Part shown: positions 15,671-24,523 of the stretch, piece after piece
Position numbering within the stretch: position 1 is the stretch's first letter
Layout of the letters: each line of letters starts with the position of its first letter
Made by a program: the position numbers and the translations under genes
Notes under the pieces: model-generated
What the model was told of the DNA's origin: nothing
Databases searched by the model: none
What the model saw: only the letters and a program-made list of their open reading frames with translations
NCBI GenBank assembly: GCA_014896305.1
Contig: JADBKQ010000020.1
Span: forward strand, 1-57,206
DNA: 57,206 nucleotides
Reading direction: 5' to 3'
DNA from: Limnochordaceae bacterium
Lineage (GTDB): Bacteria; Bacillota; Limnochordia; Limnochordales; DUMU01

Positions 15671-17377
15671 GTGCACGGCTGTGCACCTGGTCAGCCATAC
15701 CGATCCGTCGCATGGATCCGACACGACACGGTGGGAGGGCAAAGGTTGGATACGAAGAGCTCTGGCCGGTCTTTCCCGAGGGCGCCGACCGGTGGTTCGC
15801 GCAGGGGGGCCGGCTCGTCCCAAGCCGGCCTCAATGGCGCTCCGGAAACCCCCGCGCGGTCGTTGACGCCGTCCCCCCCACCACCCCAACCGGACCGGCG
15901 AATGCTGGCGGTGTTGCAGGTTGACCAGGACGAGGAGGCCAGGCGGCGCCGGGAGAGCGCGCGGGTCCGCTTGCGGCAGTTGCTGGCCAACATGGAAGCG
16001 GCCACGAAAACCCCTAGCCAGGCGCAGCTCGAGTTGGGGGTTCTTTACCGCGTCCTGGGTGTCTCGCTGGTGGAATCCCTGGCGGGTTACCTGCGGGATG
16101 AAATGAGTGTCGATGAGCTCGGGGCTGTCACATGGGCAGCCCAACGGCTGCCGTTGCAAGAGGTGACTCAGGCTTTCTCGCGGGTGGCCCGGGATTCCCA
16201 GCAGGGCCTGCCGGTTCGGGTCAAGGCCGTCCAGGTGCTCATGGCAGTCTCCGGGCAGAGCCTGCGCTCCTTCGAACAGCGTCTCGAGGAGTTCGGACTC
16301 CTGCGCGAAGAGGTCAGCGGCGTCTTGAACGAGCTGGCCCGGGCCAGTTTGTTGGCCCTGTTGAAAGAGATTGGCCGTCCGGAGACGGTCGCGGAAGCGA
16401 TCGAGGCCATCCTTTCTTTCCAGGAGGCTGTCGGCGATGAGATGCTGCCGATGATCGACCGGTTGGCCAGTACCCTTGACCCAGCTGCCGCCAACATGCT
16501 GGCGGGCCTGGGCGTGGGCGGTCGCACGCTGGAGGTCCGGGCGCAAGCCCGGCGTGCCCTGGTACGGCTGTTGAACAAAGAGGTGCTGCCGAATAGTGAG
16601 GTGCTGGCCTGGTTGGCTCAGCCGGCGTACGCGGGTTGCTTCCGCCTAGCCCACACTATTCATGTAGTTTGGCAGTTTCCGGACGGGCTGGTGCAAAGCG
16701 CCATTTTCATCTTACGCCCCAGCCCGTCCCGGGCGTGCGCGCCGGGCTGGGTACTGCATTCCGCTCATCTGTCCAGGCCCATGCCTGTGGATATCGCCCG
16801 CCGCCTTCTCCGGGTCATGCGCTTGTGCGAGCCGGATACTCTGGTTGAACCGATTCCCTTCGCCCAGGCCCACCAACTGGTGAGCGAGGGTTGGGAAGCG
16901 GCTCAGGCTCGGCCTGCCGGCTTGCCGCACACGGTTGAGGTGCTGCGAGGCTTCCTGGACAACTGGGTTCTGCAAGCCAACCTCTTGCAGGCGACGGAAG
17001 AAAAACCCGTGGTAGACCTGTTTGCCCTCCCATCCGAGCCCAGCCAGCTTCTCCCCGAAGCCGCAGCGGTGGCCGACCTCCTGGAGCAGGTTCTCGTAAG
17101 GTGGGGATGGACATCCTACCAGATCGAGGGAGCCCAGGCGTTGTGGACTACCTATGTCGATCTGGTGGGACCGAACCTGCGACTCCGGGCGCACCAGGTG
17201 CGCAACTGGGCCGCGGCGGTCGCGTTCTCCTGTCGGCTGCTGCGAGGCGAACCAGCGACCCGCAAACAGGTCGCCGCGGAGTTTGCCGCGCAACCCAGTT
17301 CTCTGTCCCGGTACGCGCGGAAGATTGCGCAACGTCTAGGTTTGGGCGACCCGAGTGGACTCCGTCTTCCTCTTTGA
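15671..17377 (+). CDS. Helical-repeat protein with C-terminal HTH-like segment, function unknown
   Basis: The open frame of 568 residues begins at a GTG (15671). The first 77 residues are Pro/Ser-rich and may not be translated, since an in-frame ATG at 15902 (MLAVLQVDQDEEARRRRESA) starts the ordered part. Residues about 90-320 are a series of amphipathic helices of HEAT/armadillo style: LPVRVKAVQVLMAV, VRAQARRALVRLLN. The C-terminal 90 residues (WTSYQIEGAQALWTTYVD, then AAAVAFSCRLLRG and TRKQVAAEFAAQPSSLSRYA) resemble a helix-turn-helix in which a 'tr.qvA..f..s.sslsRy' motif would read DNA. No enzyme motifs are seen. It could be a regulator or a scaffold. Confidence 0.72.
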   Translation: MHGCAPGQPYRSVAWIRHDTVGGQRLDTKSSGRSFPRAPTGGSRRGAGSSQAGLNGAPETPARSLTPSPPPPQPDRRMLAVLQVDQDEEARRRRESARVRLRQLLANMEAATKTPSQAQLELGVLYRVLGVSLVESLAGYLRDEMSVDELGAVTWAAQRLPLQEVTQAFSRVARDSQQGLPVRVKAVQVLMAVSGQSLRSFEQRLEEFGLLREEVSGVLNELARASLLALLKEIGRPETVAEAIEAILSFQEAVGDEMLPMIDRLASTLDPAAANMLAGLGVGGRTLEVRAQARRALVRLLNKEVLPNSEVLAWLAQPAYAGCFRLAHTIHVVWQFPDGLVQSAIFILRPSPSRACAPGWVLHSAHLSRPMPVDIARRLLRVMRLCEPDTLVEPIPFAQAHQLVSEGWEAAQARPAGLPHTVEVLRGFLDNWVLQANLLQATEEKPVVDLFALPSEPSQLLPEAAAVADLLEQVLVRWGWTSYQIEGAQALWTTYVDLVGPNLRLRAHQVRNWAAAVAFSCRLLRGEPATRKQVAAEFAAQPSSLSRYARKIAQRLGLGDPSGLRLPL

Positions 17378-17701
17378 ACCCAGGGCGGGAACCTGGGACA
17401 TCGTGGCCCTGGCAGTGCCCGAGCTCGTGCAGGGCTGACTCCTGGTATGCGTCGGCGGTAGGATGGCCCGCAGCGCCTGTGATGAATCGGAATGGTACAT
17501 CTGCGTTCGCCAGCATTCACGGCCGGTCGTCTAGTTCTGAGGCAATTAGGAAATCATCTAACTAAGGCACACGGTACTGCGCCGATGGCCCTTAGTCAAC
17601 ACGGCAAGCAACGTTGATCGGCCACCTTCGCTGACCCGCTGCCCCCGGTCAAGGAGCAGCAGCAAGCCACCCCGGCTGGCAGTACCTGGCGACTCGCTTG
17701 G
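17378..17701. other. Gene-free gap between convergent genes
   Basis: This 324-base gap holds a short perfect stem, CCCAGG-gcgggaa-CCTGGG (17379-17397), just after the stop of the helical-repeat gene; it has no T tract. No coding frame with start, ribosome site and plausible composition was found. Confidence 0.5.
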
Positions 17702-18511
17702 CTATCGCCCACACCGCACGAGAGTGCCGCTTAGCACCGCTGGTCCGCGGACGCCCATAGCGCTGTTGAACAGGCGGATTTCGGCCAGGTCGTTCACGGC
17801 GGGCACGATCGTCGTCACCGAGCTGCCCGACCAGGTCGTAGGCTGCCCGGCTGCGCCTGTAACGGGCCCTAGCACGGCAGTTAGAGTCACCGGGAGGTTG
17901 GCCGGTGGTTCACCGGTGGCATGGAGGATGCCCAGATAGGCGTTGTAGTTGCCCGACCGGCTGGGAGCCCCCAAACCGGCCGCGCTAAAGGTCAGGGAGC
18001 GTGTGCTCATGGCGATCTGGCGGACCAAGATGACGCCAGTGGGATTCTCCCCCATCGCCCCTGCCGGCGCTCCGGGGGCGATGGCCAGGGTCGCGCAGCA
18101 GGGGGTACGGACTCGCTGACCCGGGGACGAGACTGCTCCTGGAATGCAGATCTGCTGGCCCACCGTGAGCCGGCTTGGGTCAACCCCTGGGTTGGCGGCG
18201 ATCAGAGCCGGCACGGAGACGCCAAAGCGCGTGGCCAGACGGTAGAGCGAATCGCCGGGCTGGATCGCATAGAGCGTGCCATTGGGACAGGACGGAGCAG
18301 GCGGCTGGCCAGCCACACCGGGGATGCAGATGATCTGTGCAACCCGCAGACTGTTGGGGTCGAGCCCAGGGTTGAGGGCCATGATTGCCTGGACTGTGGT
18401 TCCATAGCGCCGCGCCAGGGCATACAGAGTATCTCCCGGGCGGATGGTATAGGTGCTCGCACCGGCCGGGCAGGGCGTTACCTGCTGAAACGACATGTTA
18501 TAGTCGGACAT
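17702..18511 (-). CDS. Two-LysM-domain protein, probable spore or cell-wall associated
   Basis: The protein is 269 residues. It has LysM domains at 20-64 (YTIRPGDTLYALARRYGTTV) and 80-124 (YAIQPGDSLYRLATRFGVSV), each ending QxICIPG with a cysteine. LysM binds N-acetylglucosamine in peptidoglycan. The C-terminal half (140-265) is a beta-rich region of unknown family with VILVRQIAMSTRSLTFSAAG and YLGILHATGEPPANLPVTL, possibly a coat or adhesion domain. There is no signal peptide, which is common for spore coat LysM proteins assembled from the mother cell. GGAGGTC lies eight bases before the ATG. No hydrolase domain is present. Confidence 0.87.
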   Translation of the reverse strand: MSDYNMSFQQVTPCPAGASTYTIRPGDTLYALARRYGTTVQAIMALNPGLDPNSLRVAQIICIPGVAGQPPAPSCPNGTLYAIQPGDSLYRLATRFGVSVPALIAANPGVDPSRLTVGQQICIPGAVSSPGQRVRTPCCATLAIAPGAPAGAMGENPTGVILVRQIAMSTRSLTFSAAGLGAPSRSGNYNAYLGILHATGEPPANLPVTLTAVLGPVTGAAGQPTTWSGSSVTTIVPAVNDLAEIRLFNSAMGVRGPAVLSGTLVRCGR

Positions 18512-18644
18512 TGCCAGACCTCCAGCATAGGCGCGTGTGGTTCACATGACACCATATGCGGCGAGCCTAGCAGGGGTGTCGGGCAGACAGCAGCGGCTCG
18601 CTACCCCCCGCTGCTGCCCAGGGGGCGATCCCATCCCAGGGGCC

Positions 18645-18800
18645 GCTGATCGTGTAGACCAGGCGTTTCACCGGTTCCGGGCGGCTTCGCACCCTCCCAG
18701 TTGTACCAGCGGCCCAGCTGGTCCTCGGCATATCGCTGATTGGGCTGTTCGTAGAACTCCTGGCCTGGGTAGAGGTTCAGTAACGCAACCGATCGCGGCG
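18645..18800 (-). pseudogene. Remnant of a small gene (no start codon)
   Basis: The minus frame ending with TAG near 18606 reads LLNLYPGQEFYEQPN, QRYAEDQLGRWYNWEG and KPPGTGETPG. This is a natural, aromatic-rich composition unlike the surrounding frames. It runs back to an in-frame stop near 18815 with no ATG, GTG or TTG. It may be the tail of a decayed gene. I do not recognise the family. Confidence 0.25.
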
Positions 18801-18833
18801 GGGAGTTTTTTCACCCGCGATGGCACGGGGAGT

Positions 18834-19040
18834 GGGTACAAAATGCACCTCCTGCTCTCACGCTGAAGTGCTCGACGAGAGGGGTGAGATATCCTCAACT
18901 CGCTAGCTGGCTATTTGCAACGGGGCACTCGAGGTCTGGTCATGGCCGGGGGGCAGTCGGTGGCGTGGGAACGTTCTCGAGTCTCCGGTAGGCGCATTTT
19001 GTACCCGCGCCGGCCTTCGGGGCGGGTAGAAAATGTGCCT
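18834..19040. repeat. Three copies of a 17-bp stem element
   Basis: A 17-bp element with core GGGTAnAAAATGnnCCT occurs at 18834-18850 (plus), 18990-19006 (minus) and 19024-19040 (plus). The last two face each other and form a long, nearly perfect hairpin with a GC-rich loop. A related palindrome, CGGGTA-gaatttg-TACCCG, appears at about 22590-22608. The element looks like a small interspersed palindromic repeat. Confidence 0.5.
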
Positions 19041-19201
19041 GCCCACCCCAAGCTCACTGATCTCAAACAATCCTTAGGCAGGACCCAGGGGATCGTTGAA
19101 CCTCTCCCGTGGTAGCGTGAATTTTACCGCCGTCTGGAGCGGGGCCAGTTTCATTGGTCGACGGCCAGTGAAAGGGTCCTGCCGTCCGTCAGATCCGTAG
19201 C

Positions 19202-19296
19202 CCCCCATACCAAGCAACCCGCGCTGAGGTATGCGAGACGAGGTAGGTTGCAAGGCTACATCACGGACCCCCATACCAAGCAACCCGCGCTGAGGT
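19202..19296. repeat. Perfect 29-bp direct repeat, 66-bp offset
   Basis: The 29-bp sequence starting CCCCCATACCAAGCAACC occurs at 19202-19230 and again, without mismatch, at 19268-19296, with 37 unrelated bases between. Size and spacing resemble a two-repeat CRISPR, but there are too few units to decide. Confidence 0.6.
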
Positions 19297-19577
19297 CCTG
19301 CGTTCACCCCCCGTGGGCGCAGGGACGGGGCTGGGAGTTGCAGACCACCCTCTCGCCGGGGCGGGTCTCCATACTCCACCTTAAGCAAGGACAGTGGTTG
19401 AGAGCAGCCTTAGCCGGCTTTGGCGGGATCGAGGTGACCCTTACCCCCCTAAACGGACGGGAGGGAGGGCGGCCCCACCAGTTTACGGCCAAGACCAACT
19501 TCACGGTCTGGGTAAGGAACGCCGACGGCACCACCGAGATCCTCACCTCGGGTGATGTTCCGGGACAATGGGAGTGA
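19248..19577 (+). pseudogene. Possible gene fragment upstream of the GHL10 gene end
   Basis: The open frame gives 109 residues. Its second half has plausible beta-strand composition: GRVSILHLKQGQWLRAALA, IEVTLTPLNG, NFTVWVRNADGTTEIL, ending TSGDVPGQWE. The first half overlaps the 29-bp repeats and looks non-coding, so only about 19350-19577 may be real, as the 3' end of a broken gene. The family is not recognised. Confidence 0.25.
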
Positions 19578-19594
19578 TGCCGGCGGCGAAGGGC

Positions 19595-19689
19595 CGGGGT
19601 GGCCGGTTGGCTTACTCGTAGCCGAGCACCGCGAAGCTGTCATCACCGGAACGATAAGGTCGGGGTGGCCGGTTGGCTTACTCGTAGCC
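19595..19689. repeat. Perfect 29-bp direct repeat covering a gene end, 66-bp offset
   Basis: A 29-bp sequence starting CGGGGTGGCCGGTTGGCTTA occurs at 19595-19623 and 19661-19689. The second copy contains the stop codon and last codons (LGYE) of the GHL10 gene at 19678; the first copy lies outside the gene. The offset is again 66 bases, as in the unrelated pair 400 bases upstream. Confidence 0.6.
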
Positions 19690-21621
19690 CAAGCCGGCCG
19701 GCCGCCAGCGCCACAGCTCGGCCCGGGCGATGGCCAGCGTCTCGAGGAGAATTTGCCTGCCGACGCGCTCGGCCGCGGTTATCGGGCCGTCCGACGTCGT
19801 GGCCCCCGCCGAGGCCCCTGCCGAGGCCACCGTCGAGGCCACCGCCCGTTCCAGGGCCAGCCAATCCCGGTATGACCCGGGTCGCCGGGCTCCCGGCGGG
19901 AGTACCAGCTCGCGCAGCCGGCCGCCGGTTCTATTGATCTCCGGCAAGAGCGCGGTGAACTCCTCGAGAAGGGTTGCCACCGCTTCGGCCGGCCGGAGAA
20001 CGGGGTTGAGGGCCGGGCGACGGAACGGACCGGTGCGCAAGGAGTACCAGTTGTCGGCGCGCAGGTGGGGGAAGGCGAACACCCGGTAGCCTGCGGCTCC
20101 GTGCCGCTGAACCACCCGGATCTGCTGAAGCAGGCCGAGTGCGCCCCACTCGGAGTCATTGGCCGCAGCGACGGAAAGGCTCGGGGCGATGATCGCCCGG
20201 CCCTGGGCTAGCTCTTCGACGCGAGACAGCTCCCGATCGAGGACGGCGGCTCTGTCCGTATAGGTCAGCGGGGAAAGGAGATTCGGGAGGCGTCGTTCCA
20301 ACCAGACGGGCCAGTTTTGATGCCATAGCAATGCCTGCTGGTACGTGCCGCCACCCCAGGTGGCGACGATAGGCGCGACAGAGATGGGCAAACCCGGGCG
20401 AACTGCCTGCGCTTCCCGCACCACCCGGGTAAGCAGGCTCGTGATGATCTCCTGCCGGAAGGCATTCCAGCTCTGGTATTCCTCCGGCAGGTCGTCGGGG
20501 CGGAAAGTGGAGCTCCCTCGTCGTTCAGCCGGGATCGGGGGGAGTTGTTTGGGGTCAAAACCGTAAATCTGCTTGAATTGCTGGATGGTGACCGGATCGT
20601 AGCTATAGTCGAGGTCGGTCCCGTAGTTGTTAGGATACCTTACGTAATCCAGTTGTATACCGTCTATCTGGTAGCGTTCTACCAGATCCTTAATTTGCGA
20701 CGTCAGGAAGTCCCGTACTTCCGGATGGGCGGGGTTGAACCAAACGAAGTTATACGGAACCGTCTGTATCTTGCCGTTTTGCTGAACCGCTGCCCAGTCC
20801 GGATGCTTGCTGATAACAGGACCGAGCTGTCCGTTGGCGGTGGCAAACAGAAGCTTGATCCAGGGGAAGACGGCGATACTTTCGGTGTGGGCTGCCTCGA
20901 TCAGTTCGGCGAATGCGTCCCGCCTGGTGGCGGCCAGTTCAGGGGCTTCTTCCCCCCAGGTCGACGGGTAGACAAGGTAGCCGTCGTCCCGCAGGGTTTC
21001 GAGGAAGATCGCGTTAAACCCGGCGCTCTTGGCCATCCCCACGAGAAGGTCAATATTGCCCGCCAGTGCGAACTGCGTAAAGGAACTGGCATCCACAGGC
21101 AGAATGCGGATCTCCACGGAGCGCGAGGGAAGGAGACGGGCGTAGAGGACGGGGATTTCGGCCTCCAGCTGGTAAATCGCATCGTCCAGGGATTCGCCGG
21201 CGGACTGGGTGGAGCCGGCGGCGGTGCTGGGAGCTAGGCTGGCGGCCAGGCGGTCGTGAAGGCTTTGGGCGTCGTGCCACTCCTCCTCCCATCCCGGCGT
21301 CACGGCGCCGACGACGGCCCAGGCTGGGGCTTCGGCCGCCAGCTCTGCGAGTTCGGGCCAGATCGACTGGATGCGCCGCCAGGCGTCCGAGGCGGTCTGC
21401 GGCAAAGGAAGCGGCGCGGCCGAAGTGTCGCCGGCTGCCCGGACGACCGGGGCGATCGCCACGGCCGGGTAGATCGGGTAGATCGGGTAGATCGAGTAGA
21501 CCAGGTAAGTTAGGTAAGTCAGAGAGCTCACGACCAGCGGAGCAACTGTGCCCCGGGCCAGACGCTTAACCCGTGTGGTTACTGCTTTCGAAAGCATGCG
21601 GCCTTTCCCTCTGCTGAGCAT
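19678..21621 (-). CDS. Secreted GHL10-type (DUF187) glycoside hydrolase-like protein
   Basis: The product is 647 residues from the ATG at 21621, which has GAGGAGGAAAA eight bases upstream; an earlier in-frame start at 21696 lacks one. A signal anchor (about 20-50) contains a repetitive YPIYPIYP segment coded by GATCGGGTA tandem copies (21463-21495). The TIM-barrel domain (about 170-490) has IDLLVGMAKSAGFNAIFLE at the first strand. The central motif DGIQLDYVRYP is where this family keeps its acidic residues. Later blocks are ISVAPIVATWGG and YRVFAFPHLRADNW. GHL10 proteins such as YngK are predicted to act on cell-wall or other glycans, but substrates are mostly unproven. The C-terminal 100 residues are helical. 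Confidence 0.83.
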   Translation of the reverse strand: MLSRGKGRMLSKAVTTRVKRLARGTVAPLVVSSLTYLTYLVYSIYPIYPIYPAVAIAPVVRAAGDTSAAPLPLPQTASDAWRRIQSIWPELAELAAEAPAWAVVGAVTPGWEEEWHDAQSLHDRLAASLAPSTAAGSTQSAGESLDDAIYQLEAEIPVLYARLLPSRSVEIRILPVDASSFTQFALAGNIDLLVGMAKSAGFNAIFLETLRDDGYLVYPSTWGEEAPELAATRRDAFAELIEAAHTESIAVFPWIKLLFATANGQLGPVISKHPDWAAVQQNGKIQTVPYNFVWFNPAHPEVRDFLTSQIKDLVERYQIDGIQLDYVRYPNNYGTDLDYSYDPVTIQQFKQIYGFDPKQLPPIPAERRGSSTFRPDDLPEEYQSWNAFRQEIITSLLTRVVREAQAVRPGLPISVAPIVATWGGGTYQQALLWHQNWPVWLERRLPNLLSPLTYTDRAAVLDRELSRVEELAQGRAIIAPSLSVAAANDSEWGALGLLQQIRVVQRHGAAGYRVFAFPHLRADNWYSLRTGPFRRPALNPVLRPAEAVATLLEEFTALLPEINRTGGRLRELVLPPGARRPGSYRDWLALERAVASTVASAGASAGATTSDGPITAAERVGRQILLETLAIARAELWRWRPAGLGYE

Positions 21622-21744
21622 GGAAGTTTTCCTCCTCGTGGTACTGATCTGCGACTCATACGCCTGATACACGGCGTCAGACGGCGAAGCGCACACGTGG
21701 TGTCAGATGGCGAAGGGCTACGTGGCCAATCTACCGCAGTGGAC

Positions 21745-21971
21745 TCATCGACGTGGTTCCTGACTGATGGTAATGCGATCTACAGCTGTAACAAGATCCT
21801 TCTGGGCGGCGTGGCCGGCTCCCACCTCGTTTCGTAAGGCCGATTCGAGCATGGGTATCAGTCGATCGCCACGGATACGACGGAAACCCTTTTCGGTGGC
21901 CAGAAACTCCGCTCCCACTCGACGAGCCACCCGAGTGCCTGACCGCCAGTTCTTGACCCGCTTGGTGTGAG
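21745..21971 (-). pseudogene. C-terminal remnant of a transposase
   Basis: About 75 codons read HTKRVKNWRSGTRVARRVGA, then EFLATEKGFRRIRG, LIPMLESAL. The pattern RVKNWRsG...RWvga..L.aEKgFRRirGyr.mP.L..AL is the C-terminus of a group of transposases. The frame has no catalytic part: upstream of about 21971 the similarity stops and the next plus-strand gene begins within 50 bases. No terminal inverted repeats could be identified, so the element is truncated at least on this side. It marks past insertion in a decayed stretch. Confidence 0.62.
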
Positions 21972-22015
21972 CGGAAAAGGTCGAGAAGGCCGATAAGTAG
22001 CAGGAAGGTGTTTAT

Positions 22016-22436
22016 ATGCGCAAATGGGGCGGTGTGTTATTGATTCTGGCGCTGGGCTTTGGAGCATATACTGCCGCCAATCAAGCTCAAGAAGCTACAG
22101 GCACGATATATGGAATCGCACCCAAAGGTTATCATGTAGCTATACAGGGTACGTCGCTCAGTACTGTGGCTGACCCGGTCTCAGGTAACTTCACCATCGA
22201 TAACGTCCCCGTAGGCAAGTTCTTCTTGGTGGTTGCATCTGACTCGAGCGGGACCGATATCTGCCTCATGGGAAATATCCGTGTCCAAGTCCGGCGGCGA
22301 ACGAGTTGAAGTGCCAAACTTGGTGCACGTATCGCCACAAACCGTGTTGGTCCCCATTGGTGTTAAGTCTGAACCTCAAGGCCCTGACATGCTTGAGCCC
22401 AAACTAGAAAGTCCGTACAAGTGGTTGAAACCGTAA
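22016..22436 (+). pseudogene. Small secreted carboxypeptidase-regulatory-like protein, frameshifted
   Basis: From the ATG at 22016 (AGGAAGGTG upstream), frame 1 gives a signal peptide (GVLLILALGFGAYTAANQAQ) and a small beta-sandwich: TGTIYGIAPKGYHVAI, then PVSGNFTIDNVPVGKFFLVV. It stops at 22309. A second frame continues the sense of the protein: KSGGERVEVPNLVHVSPQTV, LVPIGVKSEPQG, ending YKWLKP at 22436. The two frames meet near 22270-22285, so one apparent indel splits a protein of about 140 residues. The N-terminal fold resembles CarboxypepD_reg domains, used in surface proteins. The break may be an assembly error. Confidence 0.5.
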
Positions 22437-22573
22437 CCGGCATCATGACCCGAGGCCGGGGCGAAGCACCCGGCCTCTCCTACCTCAAAGGTCGTCGAAG
22501 CCACCTGGCGTACCCCGGAGAAGTCCTGCCTTTGACGGCCGCACCCGGCCTACCAGGAGGCGTTTCTACCCGG

Positions 22574-22723
22574 TTACGTCTCGACCTCGGGTAGAATTTG
22601 TACCCGATAGGAGTACGACGGTCCTCCATTCGGGTCGGTGATGACCGAGCCGGTGCTTGCCCCCTCTCCGCCACGACCGCCGAGGTAAACGTCCAACCCA
22701 CCGAACTCTGTGATAGACTTCAT
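22574..22723 (-). pseudogene. Short possible gene remnant
   Basis: The frame reads MKSITEFGGLDVYLGG, GGEGASTGSVITDPNGG, YSYRVQILPEVET in 49 codons with reasonable beta-rich composition. The last codons overlap the CGGGTA...TACCCG palindrome at about 22590-22608. The ATG (22723) lacks a clear ribosome site. It may be a remnant of the same kind as those at 18.7 and 19.4 kb. I do not recognise it. Confidence 0.22.
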
Positions 22724-22803
22724 CCTTCCGGCACCGTTCACATGCGGCTCTGTGCCAGGTTGACTCCGGCATAACCGACGCCGGCCTCCCTCGGTCATCG
22801 TAA

Positions 22804-24504
22804 CTAGTCTGTGACCTCCAGCCGGTCGAAGAACCTGGCCGCCACGGCAAACAGGATGGCCGCCAACAACGCCGTGGGAAGCGCTGCGGCGAGAAAGCCG
22901 GCGGGAATGGATCCGAGCTGCCAGGCGACGATGAGGCAGACCGCCAGACTGGGGATCAAAGCGGGAAGCAGAATCAGGAAGGAGAGCAGGACACGGGTCA
23001 TTCCTGGTAGCCAAGGCGGAACCAGGATCATGCTCAACAGCCCAGCCCCCAGCGTTAGCCAGGTCAGGGTGAGAAGCAAGACCCAAGCGGCCAGTGTACC
23101 GGCCATCACCGAGCCGAACGTTGGGGTACCGGCCGAGGCCACCAGGGCCGCCAGCCACAACATGAGACTTCCGGTCGATGATGTATCCCACCAGGAGACC
23201 AGGCTGGCGGCCAACAGGCGCACGATGGTCGGATCAGGAATGAGGTAGATCTCGGGACGCCGGAACTCCTCCCCCAAATACCCCGTGCTCAAGTTGAGCA
23301 AAGACAGCAGCAACGGGATGGACCAAGCCCAGGCCGGCGGCAAGCCAGCCCCCCGTACTATAGCGCCCAAGACTCCGCCAAAGAGAGCCACAAAGGCTAG
23401 AGCGTAAACGATCGTCGCTCGTTCAAAGCGCAAATAACGGAGGAGCTGTTCCCAGGCGATGGCCCAAGCTCCCTGGCCGAAGGGTTGCACCTGGATGGAG
23501 GCCAGCCTATCCGTAGCCCTACCACCCAGAATCGCCAGCGCGGTGCCTTGCGTGTCCATCGTCGTGGTGGCTGCTGTGCCTGACTGACCACGGGCGGCAG
23601 CCAGAACCTGACGCTGCACTTCGGTCTGTGCCAGGGCTGGTTCGTAATACTCGTTGGCGAGAAAAACGGCCAGACCACTGGCGGCCACGATCAAGCCCAC
23701 CAGTGCCAGGGCGGCCGCCGGCCGACTGGCTGCCAGCCCCCCTGACCCGGACGAGACGGGGCCGGGTGTCGCTGGGACCAGTTCCCCGAACCAGCCAAAC
23801 GGCGGGATGGCTGCAATCGTGTCCAAACGTTCCGACAGCGCCGTGAGGCGGGGGGCAGCGGGGTTTTCCACAGAGGGAAGGAGGGGTGTCAGCGCCCAGG
23901 CGAGAGCCACTATGGTGATCACCAGGACAGCGTTACGGACCCAGCCAGCGCGAGCAGCTGCCCGTTCCGGTTGTTGGCGGTAGAGGGCCATCCAGACGAC
24001 AGACTCAACGGCGTCAGCCCAGACTTGTATGAGGAAGAAGCTGAGAAAAAGGCCGACCAAGCCGCCCAGAGGGATCCGGTACGAGACACGGATCAGAAGG
24101 TAACCCACCCACACCAGAGAGGGCAGTGCCTGCAACAAATGGCCCAACAGCCGGCGGAGAAACTGCGCGGCAAACACCAGCCGGGGAGGCAAGGGGGTCG
24201 GGAGCAAGAGGTTTACGTCGCCCAGTTCGAATGTGACCGGCGGTCTCTTCGTACCTTGTTGAACGGCCATCAGTGTGGCTACCACGGCCCACAAACTGAT
24301 GGCGACAGGCAGCGTGAAAGGCAGCCGGCCCATGGTTGCTCCCGCGGCCGGGGGATGGGAGATGCTGGTGCGGGCCGAATACACGACTAAGGTGACGAAA
24401 CCCACACCCATAACAGCGTAGAAGATTAGCCAACCTGGGGAGCGCAGGAGCTTGCGGAGCCGGTTTCGCGACTGCCACCATTGCAGTTGCCATATCGCCC
24501 GCAC
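22804..24504 (-). CDS. ABC-2-like transporter permease, large
   Basis: The product is 566 residues from a GTG at 24504, 20 bases after the stop of the ATPase gene. The open frame continues 53 codons further upstream, but those overlap the ATPase gene in another frame. About 12-13 hydrophobic helices are spread over the length, for example LIFYAVMGVGFVTLVVYSA and LVGLFLSFFLIQVWAD. A soluble loop lies near 290-350, between the two halves. No binding protein is nearby, so this is an exporter-type or membrane-modifying transporter. Substrate unknown. Confidence 0.8.
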   Translation of the reverse strand: MRAIWQLQWWQSRNRLRKLLRSPGWLIFYAVMGVGFVTLVVYSARTSISHPPAAGATMGRLPFTLPVAISLWAVVATLMAVQQGTKRPPVTFELGDVNLLLPTPLPPRLVFAAQFLRRLLGHLLQALPSLVWVGYLLIRVSYRIPLGGLVGLFLSFFLIQVWADAVESVVWMALYRQQPERAAARAGWVRNAVLVITIVALAWALTPLLPSVENPAAPRLTALSERLDTIAAIPPFGWFGELVPATPGPVSSGSGGLAASRPAAALALVGLIVAASGLAVFLANEYYEPALAQTEVQRQVLAAARGQSGTAATTTMDTQGTALAILGGRATDRLASIQVQPFGQGAWAIAWEQLLRYLRFERATIVYALAFVALFGGVLGAIVRGAGLPPAWAWSIPLLLSLLNLSTGYLGEEFRRPEIYLIPDPTIVRLLAASLVSWWDTSSTGSLMLWLAALVASAGTPTFGSVMAGTLAAWVLLLTLTWLTLGAGLLSMILVPPWLPGMTRVLLSFLILLPALIPSLAVCLIVAWQLGSIPAGFLAAALPTALLAAILFAVAARFFDRLEVTD

Positions 24505-24523
24505 TGGTCTGACTTCCGCCCAG

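Noticed and set aside
15452..16546. Long minus-strand open frame of 364 codons
   Set aside because: It lies opposite the helical-repeat gene; its product is rich in Gln, Arg and His with no domain, while the plus frame has ordered amphipathic helices.
22574..23191. Minus-strand frame of 205 codons next to the ABC permease
   Set aside because: Most of it overlaps the permease gene in another frame; only the last 49 codons are kept as a low-confidence remnant.
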